Shown here piece by piece: positions 1 through 6,436 of a DNA stretch of 6,573 nt. How positions within the stretch are numbered: the stretch's first letter is position 1; each line of letters starts with the position of its first letter. The translations under genes and the position numbers were made by a program. The notes beneath the pieces were generated by a model. The model did not search any database and had not been told where the DNA came from. It saw only the letters and a program-made list of their open reading frames with translations. Source of the DNA: Prevotellaceae bacterium. GTDB lineage: Bacteria > Bacteroidota > Bacteroidia > Bacteroidales > UBA932. The stretch is taken from NCBI GenBank assembly GCA_031267155.1, contig JAIRZR010000168.1, positions 1 to 6,573 on the forward strand. Direction: 5' to 3'.

Positions 1-647
1 CTGACTTTCACCTTTTTCTTTCTGTTGATGGTGAATATCAGACTGACGGAATTTTTCAGGATAGTGTCGTTTTTCACCTGTACATCGACCTCGGCATTAA
101 GGTATCCCTTTTCGGCATAAAACTTCTTTATTTTGTCGCTGTTCGATTTTATCACATAGTCGGAAAGCGAAGAACCTCTCCGGATAGTGAGTATTTCGTT
201 TATATCCTTGGCTTTACTCTTTTTTACTCCCAAAATTTCCCATTTCATGATTCGCGGGCGTTCGGTAAGTATGATTTCGAGCCATATTTTCTCTCCTTCG
301 ATTTTTACCGGCTTGACATCCACGCTTCCGAAGGAATTTTGTCCCCAAAGCCGTTTGACCGCCTGCCGGAACTTGTCGTCGCCGGGTACGCTGATTATCG
401 TGCCTTTGGTTAATCCCGAGATATTAACGATATTGTTTTTATCGGTAAAATTCACTCCCGATACTGTAACATCTTCGATAATGTACTTTTTCGGCAATTC
501 GTAATCCAGCTCGGGAAACGCAATGGAATCTGGCGTTTGAGCTTTGGCAACAACATTACAGATTAAAAGGCTCAATGTAAAATATAATGTTCTGATTATT
601 TTTTTTCCTGCAATTTTTTCGAATTTATACTGGTATAATTGTTTCAT
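1..647 (-). CDS. bamA: BamA outer-membrane protein assembly factor, N-terminal part (runs off the window)
   Basis: BamA is the outer-membrane beta-barrel subunit that folds and inserts other barrel proteins; its periplasmic POTRA repeats receive the substrates. Reading the minus strand from the ATG at 647 gives 215 open residues up to the window edge. Residues 1-36 look like a signal peptide: a basic N-region (KK at 15-16, R19), a hydrophobic stretch at 21-33 and an AKA|Q cleavage site at 36/37. A first POTRA-like unit spans about 55-132 (YIIEDVTVSG, then GTIISVPGD, then a helix and LEIILTERP). A second begins near 134 (MKWEILGVKK) and contains the typical KIKKFYAEKGYLNAEV segment. The remaining POTRA repeats and the barrel lie outside the window. 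It starts 18 bases after the uppS stop with no evident Shine-Dalgarno, as is common in Bacteroidota. The uppS-bamA order is usual in this phylum, which supports both calls. Confidence 0.9.
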   Translation of the reverse strand, partial: MKQLYQYKFEKIAGKKIIRTLYFTLSLLICNVVAKAQTPDSIAFPELDYELPKKYIIEDVTVSGVNFTDKNNIVNISGLTKGTIISVPGDDKFRQAVKRLWGQNSFGSVDVKPVKIEGEKIWLEIILTERPRIMKWEILGVKKSKAKDINEILTIRRGSSLSDYVIKSNSDKIKKFYAEKGYLNAEVDVQVKNDTILKNSVSLIFTINRKKKVKV

Positions 648-665
648 CAAACTAACGTTATAAAA

Positions 666-1406
666 TTAAATCAATTTTTTTTCCTGTTCTATCTGTTCTC
701 CTGTTTTTCCGAACCTCCGTTCTCTTTGAGAGTATTCATTAACAGCTTTCATCAAATCCTTTTTCTTGAAATCGGGCCACAATACGTCAGGGAAATAAAA
801 TTCGCTGTATGCTCCCTGCCACAGGAGGAAGTTACTGAGCCTCTGCTCTCCGCTGGTGCGTATTATCAATTCCGGATCCGGCATACCGTGTGTTGTCAAA
901 TATTGTTCAATAACATTTTCATTAATACTTTCCGGTTCGATTTCTCCTGCGAGCGCTTTTTTTGCGATAGTCTTTACTGCTTCGCTTATTTCCCATCTGG
1001 AACTGTAGCTCAAAGCAAGCGTCAGAATCAAACCCGAGTTCTTTGATGTAATCTTTATCGCTTGGTTTAACTTGTCGGTAACATTTTCCGGAAAAGACGA
1101 GAGGTCTCCTATGGTTCGAAGCTGTACATTATTTTTGTTCAAGTCCGGAGTTTCCTTTATAATCGCCTCAATAAGAAGGGACATAAGCGATTTTATTTCA
1201 TCCTCCGGCCTGTGCCAGTTTTCAAGGGAAAAAGCATATAATGTCAAATATTTAACGCCTATTTCTCCACAGATTTCGACTGTTTCCCTTACGGCTGCCA
1301 CTCCATTTCTGTGTCCGAATATTCTGTTCAGCCCCAGTTTCTTCGCCCAACGTCCGTTCCCATCCATTATTATGGCAATGTGTTTAGGGATTTTAATCTC
1401 GCTCAT
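666..1406 (-). CDS. uppS: Isoprenyl transferase (di-trans,poly-cis undecaprenyl diphosphate synthase)
   Basis: This cytosolic cis-prenyltransferase condenses isopentenyl diphosphate with farnesyl diphosphate to make undecaprenyl diphosphate, the lipid carrier for peptidoglycan and surface glycans. The 246-residue protein is of normal family length. The main signatures are present: HIAIIMDGNGRWA with catalytic Asp15 and Arg19, His32, FSLENWHRP at 59-67 (Glu62, Asn63, Arg66), and the C-terminal IIRTSGEQRLSNFLLWQ block with Arg183, Glu187, Arg189 and Ser191, followed by the metal-binding Glu202 in YSEFYF. The usual LNYGGR motif reads ALSYSSR at 131-137; I recall the same variant in other Bacteroidota, so I do not take it as a defect. 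The ATG at 1406 places the catalytic Asp where expected. The gene is likely cotranscribed with the downstream bamA from a promoter near 1493-1500. Confidence 0.97.
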   Translation of the reverse strand: MSEIKIPKHIAIIMDGNGRWAKKLGLNRIFGHRNGVAAVRETVEICGEIGVKYLTLYAFSLENWHRPEDEIKSLMSLLIEAIIKETPDLNKNNVQLRTIGDLSSFPENVTDKLNQAIKITSKNSGLILTLALSYSSRWEISEAVKTIAKKALAGEIEPESINENVIEQYLTTHGMPDPELIIRTSGEQRLSNFLLWQGAYSEFYFPDVLWPDFKKKDLMKAVNEYSQRERRFGKTGEQIEQEKKLI

Positions 1407-1492
1407 TTAAATATAATTTATTTCCACCCATATATTAGACATTCTTTTTATTTTCACATCATTGGCTATGCATTAGACCAACAAATTTTGCG

Positions 1493-1500
1493 CAAATATA
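1493..1500 (-). promoter_or_regulatory. Putative Bacteroidota-type -7 box for the uppS-bamA unit
   Basis: On the minus strand the sequence reads TATATTTG, a full match to the Bacteroidota TAnnTTTG -7 consensus, about 87 bases upstream of the uppS start. A -33 TTTG box is not clearly present at the expected distance; only a T-rich run (TTTATTTTTCC on the minus strand) lies there. This is a sequence-pattern inference without transcript data. Confidence 0.5.
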
Positions 1501-1715
1501 ATCTATTTTTAGTTATTGGAAAAATAAATCCTGTTTTGCCGGCAATTCGGAAAACAAAATGAGTTCAATATACCATTCTGATTACAACGATTTGTTTAGA
1601 GTTTTGGAAGGATTGTTGTCCACATTATGTGATATAATATATCCTTATGATAAAATCAATTATAAAAGGGATATAAAAAAATAAATAAAATAACAGTCAG
1701 AATAAATATAAATTG

Positions 1716-1723
1716 TATATTTG
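1716..1723 (+). promoter_or_regulatory. Putative Bacteroidota-type -7 box for the hydrolase/dehydrogenase operon
   Basis: TATATTTG on the plus strand fully matches TAnnTTTG and sits 76 bases upstream of the ATG at 1800, implying a 5' leader of about 70 bases. No clear TTTG -33 box is seen about 19-21 bases upstream, where the sequence is AT-rich with CAGTCAG. The same octamer appears in the opposite orientation for uppS, so the intergenic region is probably a divergent promoter region. Confidence 0.5.
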
Positions 1724-1776
1724 CCACTTAAATTTAAGGAACATTTTCTATAAATTTTTATACAAAGTAATTGATA

Positions 1777-1803
1777 ATGAATAAGAATATTAAATTAAAA
1801 TGA
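1777..1803 (+). other. Possible 8-codon upstream ORF overlapping the next start (ATGA)
   Basis: An ATG at 1777 opens a frame encoding MNKNIKLK and ends in TGA at 1801-1803. That stop overlaps the ATG of the hydrolase gene (1800-1802) as ATGA. This geometry is typical of translational coupling, so the mini-ORF could hand ribosomes to the main gene. In sequence this AT-rich such a short ORF can also arise by chance, and it has no clear Shine-Dalgarno of its own. Confidence 0.25.
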
Positions 1804-3476
1804 GAAAAGATTTGCTGAAATTAATGCTGTCCGCAGTGCTGGCGATATTTGCCGGTACGCTTACAGCGAGAAAAGATGTTACTGTAGAACCCCTGCGTAT
1901 TTCTACACAACAAAGAGTCCCGTCCGAGCTTGAAAAAGGTTCGCTGACTGTGACAAACACCATCGAAAACTGGAATCCCACTCAAACCGCGATTATCATC
2001 TGCGACATGTGGGATAAGCACTGGTGTAACGACGCTACCGCCCGCGTGGGCGAAATTGCTCCGGCAATGAATGAAGTGCTTACGATTGCCCGCGACAAAG
2101 GCGTAAAAATCGTTCATGCTCCAAGCGACTGCATTGATTTTTACAAAAATCATCCTGCACGGAAAGCGGCTACGAAGTATAAGGACAAAAAAATCGCCGC
2201 TTTAGCCGACGGAAGCAAGCTGCCTTCGGAAAAGGACGCTAAATGGCCTGTAGACCAGTCCGACGAAGGTTGCGAAAACAGGGACTGCAAGCCGCATAAG
2301 GCATGGTCAAGACAGATTGAAACGCTGAGCGTTACCGACAAAGACCTCATAAGCGATTCGGGAGCCGAAATCGGAGCTTATTTCAAGAAAACAGGCATCA
2401 AAAATGTGATTTTAGTGGGAGTGCATACCAATATGTGCGTAATCGGACGTTCTTTCGGACTTCGTGCAATGAAACGCATGGGAATGAATGTGGTACTGAT
2501 GCGCGACATGACGGATTTGATGTATAATCATGAAATGTCGCCTTTTGTAGATCACTTTTCAGGACTTGATCTGATGGTCGAATATATTGAAACATACGTA
2601 TGTCCTTCGATAGTATCGACCGATTTCACCGGCAAAAAGCAGTTTGCTTTTAAAGGCGACAGGCGTCCGCGCGTAGCCATACTGACTGCCGAAAGCGAAT
2701 ACCGCGCCAATCAGCGCCTGCCGGAATTTGCTCACGATCTTACCTTAAAAAACATCCATTGCGACTTTGCCCTTGGCATCCCCATTATGGGCGACGTCAA
2801 AAAAGATGCTGACGAGAAACTTAAAGCAGAATATGCCGCATACGGAATGCCAATTGATACGGACGGGAAGACCGCTATCCCTACGCGTCACAATCTGGAA
2901 AATCTTCAGATTTTGGAAGATGCAGGACTTGCCATCGTATTTATCCGCCGCCGCGCGCTTGAATCCGAAAAGATGCAGGCGATAAAGAACTATGTTGCAA
3001 GCGGTCGTCCGGTTTTGGGAATCCGCACTGCATCGCATGCATTTGACGCCAAGGGCAATGTACCCCGCGAAGGAGGAGGAATTGTCGCCGCCACTGAAAA
3101 CACTTCCGATATGCTGGCTCAATGGCCTGAATTTGACAATGATGTACTGGGCGGAAACTATCATGGACACTACGGGCACCTCAAAACGGGAACGGATGTA
3201 TCGCTTGTTCCGGGTATGGAAAATCATCCCGTATTGAAGGGCGTGAGCAAGTTCAACAGCCCTAACTGGCTCTATCAGAACAGTCCTTTGCGCTCCAGCA
3301 AAATAACTGTTCTGCTCACAGGCAGCAATCCCGGAGTTCCCGACGAGCCTGTCGCATGGATAAACGGTAAAAACGTGATATATACCTCGCTTGGACACTG
3401 GGACGACTGGAAAATCGAAAGTTTCCGAAACCTGATGTTCAATTCGATAGATTATCTTCTAAAGTCGAATAAATAA
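1800..3476 (+). CDS. Secreted isochorismatase-like cysteine hydrolase fused to a ThuA-like domain
   Basis: The 558-residue protein has three parts. Residues 1-23 form a signal peptide (basic RKDLLK, hydrophobic 8-21, cleavage probably after TLTA). An isochorismatase-like cysteine hydrolase domain spans about 60-270: Asp69 in IIICDMWDKHWC is the expected catalytic acid and Cys213 in LVGVHTNMCVIGRSFGLR the expected nucleophile. The lysine that completes the usual Asp-Lys-Cys triad is not recognisable; the equivalent region reads DLISDSGAEIGAYF (182-195). A ThuA-like, glutamine-amidotransferase-fold domain spans about 290-555: RPRVAILTAESEYR, a glycine/histidine segment NYHGHYGHLKTG (453-464), HPVLKGV, EPVAW (516-520) and a final YTSLGHWDDW (528-537). 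A segment at about 330-362 looks like an insertion in this domain. The protein is probably periplasmic. It is the first gene of the operon, 24 bases before a Tat-type dehydrogenase gene. ThuA-like proteins accompany sugar-oxidising Gfo/Idh/MocA enzymes elsewhere, so a sugar-derivative substrate is inferred, not shown. Confidence 0.9.
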   Translation: MRKDLLKLMLSAVLAIFAGTLTARKDVTVEPLRISTQQRVPSELEKGSLTVTNTIENWNPTQTAIIICDMWDKHWCNDATARVGEIAPAMNEVLTIARDKGVKIVHAPSDCIDFYKNHPARKAATKYKDKKIAALADGSKLPSEKDAKWPVDQSDEGCENRDCKPHKAWSRQIETLSVTDKDLISDSGAEIGAYFKKTGIKNVILVGVHTNMCVIGRSFGLRAMKRMGMNVVLMRDMTDLMYNHEMSPFVDHFSGLDLMVEYIETYVCPSIVSTDFTGKKQFAFKGDRRPRVAILTAESEYRANQRLPEFAHDLTLKNIHCDFALGIPIMGDVKKDADEKLKAEYAAYGMPIDTDGKTAIPTRHNLENLQILEDAGLAIVFIRRRALESEKMQAIKNYVASGRPVLGIRTASHAFDAKGNVPREGGGIVAATENTSDMLAQWPEFDNDVLGGNYHGHYGHLKTGTDVSLVPGMENHPVLKGVSKFNSPNWLYQNSPLRSSKITVLLTGSNPGVPDEPVAWINGKNVIYTSLGHWDDWKIESFRNLMFNSIDYLLKSNK

Positions 3477-3500
3477 TATAACAAATTAAAGATAAATAAT

Positions 3501-4856
3501 ATGGATAGACGTAGATTCATAAAAAGAGGAGTTCTGGCATCTGCCGGAGTAGGCTTGGGAGTGAATTCACTCCTGAGTTCGTGTGTAAAAGCCAATGACC
3601 GCATTGTTCTGGCTCTCGTAGGCAGCGGCGGGCGCGGACTTGGCTGCATCATAAACTGTTGCAAGATAAATGAAAATGTAACAATCAAAACCGTCTGCGA
3701 TGTAAACAGCACGAAGCTTGCAAAAGCGGCAAGCGCTGTGGAAAAGGAACTGGGTTATCGCCCGGGCGTTACCGCGGAAATGAAAGAGATTTTCGATGAC
3801 AGGGATATCGACGCCGTATGGGTGGCGACTCCCGAACACTGGCACAGTCTGGCTGCAATCTGGGCCTGTCAGGCGGGAAAGGATGTGTATGTGGAAAAAA
3901 ATCCTACAATAAACATCTTCGAGGGTCGAAAACTTGTAGAGGCAACTAAAAAATACAAACGCATCGTGCAGGTTGGTTTCCAGAACCGCAGCGCCCCGTA
4001 CGGGTTCACTGCCCGCGACTATATCGCCGAAGGAAAACTGGGAAAGATTGTGACTGTGAAATGCTACAACATGCTTGGCGGCGGGAAATGGAACGAGTCT
4101 CCCGAAGCTCCCGTTCCAGGATGGCTCGACTGGGATAAATGGCTGGGACCGGCTCCAATGCGTCCTTTCAGTCCCTCGATTGTTTCCGAAGACGGACGCG
4201 GCGGCTGGCTGAGCTACTGGGCATACAGCGGCGGCGGACTTGCCGACGACGCTTCGCACGTGATGGATCTTTGCCGCCTGGTAATCGGCAATCCGCCACA
4301 TCCCAAATCGGTATATGGCTGGGGTGGAAACCATGTCTTCGGCGGAACCCGCGAGACTCCCGAATTTCAATCTATTGTATATGATTTCGGCGAATATACG
4401 CTGAGCTGCGACAATGCGTACGCAACCAATTACATGACAAAAACGCCAAACGATATCCGTTACGATATAAGCAAGTTCCCCAACTGGCGCAATAATGCCA
4501 CCCGTACCGAAATATACGGAACCGAAGGCTTGATGTATCTCGGACGTCACGGCGGAGGATGGCAGGTACTGGGTCCAAAGAATGAAATCGTCGCTCAGGA
4601 TGGAGGCATAATGCCCGATAACGAACATCAGATCAACTTTATCGAATCGCTGCGCAGCCGGAAACAGCCAAACGGCGACGTCGAGGAATGTCATCGCAGC
4701 GCAACGCTGGTTCATCTCGGGAACATAGCATACAGGGTTGGGAACAAGCAGCTTATTTTCGATCCCGAAACGGAAAAAATAACTAATGACGCTGTTGCCG
4801 ACAAATTAGCCAGAGGATCGTACAGAAAAGGCTATGAAGTTCCTGAAAAAGTTTGA
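3501..4856 (+). CDS. Tat-signal lipoprotein, Gfo/Idh/MocA family oxidoreductase
   Basis: This is an NAD(P)-dependent sugar or polyol dehydrogenase-type protein of 451 residues. The N-terminus DRRRFIKRG is a twin-arginine motif, followed by a hydrophobic stretch and a lipobox LSSC (Cys28), predicting folded export and a lipid anchor in the envelope. The Rossmann domain starts with IVLALVGSGGRG (35-46), with an acidic residue after the second strand in CDV (Asp67), and continues with TPEHWH (110-115). The family EKP motif reads VEKNP here (Lys133). The C-terminal Gfo/Idh/MocA domain carries QNRSA, SGGGLADDASHVMD (243-256; Asp249/250 and His253 are candidate catalytic residues) and RNNATRTEIYGTEGL. 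The tightly bound cofactor of this family fits Tat export. The gene lies between the hydrolase/ThuA gene and a signal-less paralogue. The substrate is unknown; 3-position oxidation of a glycoside is one possibility known for relatives. Confidence 0.93.
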   Translation: MDRRRFIKRGVLASAGVGLGVNSLLSSCVKANDRIVLALVGSGGRGLGCIINCCKINENVTIKTVCDVNSTKLAKAASAVEKELGYRPGVTAEMKEIFDDRDIDAVWVATPEHWHSLAAIWACQAGKDVYVEKNPTINIFEGRKLVEATKKYKRIVQVGFQNRSAPYGFTARDYIAEGKLGKIVTVKCYNMLGGGKWNESPEAPVPGWLDWDKWLGPAPMRPFSPSIVSEDGRGGWLSYWAYSGGGLADDASHVMDLCRLVIGNPPHPKSVYGWGGNHVFGGTRETPEFQSIVYDFGEYTLSCDNAYATNYMTKTPNDIRYDISKFPNWRNNATRTEIYGTEGLMYLGRHGGGWQVLGPKNEIVAQDGGIMPDNEHQINFIESLRSRKQPNGDVEECHRSATLVHLGNIAYRVGNKQLIFDPETEKITNDAVADKLARGSYRKGYEVPEKV

Positions 4857-4859
4857 TTC

Positions 4860-4864
4860 GGAGG
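4860..4864 (+). promoter_or_regulatory. Shine-Dalgarno sequence of the signal-less paralogue
   Basis: GGAGG lies 11 bases before the ATG at 4876, with a second weaker AAGGA directly against that ATG. This is the only convincing Shine-Dalgarno sequence among the plus-strand genes. It supports 4876 as a real start, together with the in-frame TAA at 4870-4872 that rules out an upstream extension in the same frame. Confidence 0.6.
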
Positions 4865-4875
4865 TGTATTAAGGA

Positions 4876-6129
4876 ATGAAAGGAGCTAATGACAGGGTCG
4901 TTTTAGCCCTGATAGGCGCAGGCGGAAGAGGAACGCAAGTGATACTCAGTTTGCTGCAGTGCGCCAAAAATGTGGAAGTAAAGTATGTATGCGATGTTGA
5001 TAATCAGCGCGGCGGAAATGCAATCAGGGAACTGTCCAAGCTGCAGGGGTACGAGCCTTCACGGCTTGCCGATATGCGGAAGGTTTTCGACGATAAGGAC
5101 GTTGATGCCGTAGTCGTTACAACTCCCGAACACTGGCACGCGCTGGCTACGGTCTGGGCATGTGAGGCGAAGAAAGACGTTTATGTGGAAAAGAATGTAT
5201 GTCTTACACTGGACGAAGGCAGGAAAATGATTGAAGCCGCCGGACGGAACAGTGTAATCATACAGTGCGGAACCCAGAACAGAAGCGCCGAATATGCCTC
5301 CTCTGCAAGAGACTACATTGCTTCGGGCAAGCTGGGCGCCATCGTTACCGTGAAAGCCTACTGCATGTTGCCCGGCACGCGCGAATGGATTCTGAAACCC
5401 GACAGCGATATTCCCGAAGGACTTGACTGGGACAGGTGGCTCGGACCGGCGGACTATGTGCCGTATAATGTGTCGCGCCACAAAGCCTGGTCGGACTGGT
5501 GGGCATATTCGGGAGGAGCAGCGATGTCGGGAGACGCTTCGCATGTCATTGACCTGGCGCGCATGGCGCTGGGCGATCCCGAATTGCCGAAAGCTGTGTT
5601 CTGTGCCGGAGGAAGGGTGATATTCAACGACAAACGCGACATTCCCGACAATCAGACGGTGGTTTTCGATATGGATAAATATCCGATTTCCCTCGAATCC
5701 TCGCAATACGGTAATTATATGTACAAAACGCCACAGGAAGTCCGTTTCAGCGAAAAGTTTCCCGAATGGAGAAACAATGCTACCCGTATCGAAATATACG
5801 GAACTAAGGGACTGATGTTTCTCGGACGTCATGGCGGCGGATGGCAGGTTTTCGGAAAAAACTGGGAACTGCTGGATCAGGCAAGCGGATATTTTCCCGA
5901 CGAAGTGCATCATCGGAATTTCATCGAATGTATCCGTTCGCGGAAAACGCCGAATGCGTCTATCGATCAGGGAGTGCTGAGCGCTAATATGATTAATCTT
6001 GCGAATCTGTCGTACCGTTCTGGAAAAAAGATAGTGAGAATTGATCCGGAAACCGAAATAATCGCCGAAAACGAGGAAGCGGCAAGACTGGATAAAAGAT
6101 CGTACAGAGAAGGATTTAAAATAGATTAA
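4876..6129 (+). CDS. Gfo/Idh/MocA family oxidoreductase without export signal, paralogue of the preceding gene
   Basis: This 417-residue NAD(P)-dependent dehydrogenase matches its upstream neighbour along its whole length, with about half the residues identical by eye. Shared motifs are VLALIGAGGRG (9-19), TPEHWH (83-88), VEKN (Lys106, in place of the family EKP), QNRSA, SGGAAMSGDASHVIDL (212-227, with Asp220 and His223) and RNNATRIEIYGTKGLMFLGRHG. Its MKGANDR start aligns with the KANDR segment that follows the Tat/lipobox signal of the neighbour, so it lacks the whole export signal and is predicted to be cytoplasmic. An in-frame TAA six bases upstream excludes a longer start. It begins 19 bases after the preceding stop, is clearly in the same operon, and is followed by the operon terminator. 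It may act on the imported product of the envelope enzyme or pair with it; either is inference. Confidence 0.93.
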   Translation: MKGANDRVVLALIGAGGRGTQVILSLLQCAKNVEVKYVCDVDNQRGGNAIRELSKLQGYEPSRLADMRKVFDDKDVDAVVVTTPEHWHALATVWACEAKKDVYVEKNVCLTLDEGRKMIEAAGRNSVIIQCGTQNRSAEYASSARDYIASGKLGAIVTVKAYCMLPGTREWILKPDSDIPEGLDWDRWLGPADYVPYNVSRHKAWSDWWAYSGGAAMSGDASHVIDLARMALGDPELPKAVFCAGGRVIFNDKRDIPDNQTVVFDMDKYPISLESSQYGNYMYKTPQEVRFSEKFPEWRNNATRIEIYGTKGLMFLGRHGGGWQVFGKNWELLDQASGYFPDEVHHRNFIECIRSRKTPNASIDQGVLSANMINLANLSYRSGKKIVRIDPETEIIAENEEAARLDKRSYREGFKID

Positions 6130-6142
6130 CTTTTTCATTTTT

Positions 6143-6190
6143 GTAAGCATCTTATTGCGTCTGACGCCAATAAGGTGCTTACTTTTTTTT
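6143..6190 (+). terminator. Strong intrinsic (Rho-independent) terminator of the three-gene operon
   Basis: A 15-base-pair stem (GTAAGCATCTTATTG at 6143-6157 with CAATAAGGTGCTTAC at 6168-6182, one G-U pair) is extended inward by a short CGT/ACG pairing with one unpaired C. It is followed at once by eight T residues (6183-6190). It starts 14 bases after the last stop codon of the operon. Only the plus-strand direction has a T tract, so it should not end transcription coming from the right. Confidence 0.92.
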
Positions 6191-6201
6191 GTCTCGCTGT
6201 T

Positions 6202-6303
6202 TTATTCTGCGTAAAGTATAAGCATGTTCCCGTACAACTTTTTCACATAGTCGTAAAACAGCTTTTCCTCTGCCGCAGGACCTTTCTGCCTCGATCCTCG
6301 CTT
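6202..6303 (-). pseudogene. Possible C-terminal gene remnant
   Basis: On the minus strand, 33 codons are open between stops at 6304-6306 and 6202-6204. They give a protein-like sequence containing GPAAEEKLFYDYVKKLYG followed by NMLILYAE. It has no usable start, and the sequence upstream in the same frame is interrupted by a stop after LDILLCQ. It could be the decayed tail of a gene whose upstream part was lost or replaced by the neighbouring repeat and the right-end gene. I do not recognise the family, and a chance open stretch is quite possible. Confidence 0.15.
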
Positions 6304-6341
6304 TTACTGACAAAGGAGGATGTCCAAAAAGTCCATCACGT

Positions 6342-6419
6342 CGTCATTGCAAGCGAAGCGAAGCAATCCAGAATACTGTTATTCACTGGATTGCTTCGGG
6401 CTACACTCTTATAATGACG
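6342..6419. repeat. Palindromic interspersed repeat of the ATTGC...GAAGCAATCC type
   Basis: This 78-base element has outer arms CGTCATT (6342-6348) and AATGACG (6413-6419) and a perfect 12-base inner pair GAAGCAATCCAG (6360-6371) / CTGGATTGCTTC (6386-6397) around a 14-base loop. The left arm also holds the AAGCGAAGCGAAGC run. It resembles an extragenic palindromic repeat found in many unrelated bacteria, whose translation is often misannotated as peptides containing IASEAKQS, exactly as one frame reads here. The middle of the right arm (CTTATAA instead of the usual GC-rich CTCGCAA-like sequence) is worn, so this copy is somewhat degenerate. It lies between convergently oriented genes. Confidence 0.8.
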
Positions 6420-6436
6420 CTTTTGCAAATAGCACA

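Larger units (their letters stand above)
1407..1799. other. AT-rich divergent intergenic region between uppS and the plus-strand operon
   Basis: This 393-base stretch holds no convincing gene of normal size; the longer open frames in it are not protein-like. It contains one TATATTTG octamer pointing left (1493-1500) and one pointing right (1716-1723), both matching the Bacteroidota -7 consensus, plus a very short upstream ORF at 1777-1803. Between the two octamers, around 1638-1674, there is only a weak, interrupted inverted repeat (ATATCC...GGATAT). I see no riboswitch, tRNA or strong terminator here. Confidence 0.7.

Noticed and set aside
1010..1020. SYSS in place of NYGG in the uppS motif as a sign of altered enzyme
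   Set aside because: All catalytic residues are otherwise intact, and I recall the same variant from other Bacteroidota, so it is best read as lineage variation.
1638..1674. Imperfect inverted repeat as a regulator binding site
   Set aside because: Only six base pairs match cleanly (ATATCC/GGATAT), with a bulge and mismatches, in a very AT-rich stretch; not enough to call an operator.
3567..4715. Long minus-strand ORF of 382 codons opposite the Tat dehydrogenase gene
   Set aside because: It is a shadow of a strongly supported gene; its translation shows no recognisable family and is rich in residues typical of reversed codons.
4857..4875. Frameshift joining the two dehydrogenases or hiding a signal peptide for the second
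   Set aside because: Only 19 bases separate them, with a stop in the second gene's frame and a good Shine-Dalgarno sequence; no hydrophobic signal-like sequence is found in any frame there.
5059..6150. Long minus-strand ORF of 363 codons opposite the second dehydrogenase
   Set aside because: Same reason: it is antisense to a well-supported coding gene, runs into the terminator, and has no protein-family features.
6175..6414. 79-codon plus-strand ORF downstream of the operon
   Set aside because: It starts inside the terminator stem and ends inside the palindromic repeat; its IASEAKQS stretch is the typical false translation of that repeat.
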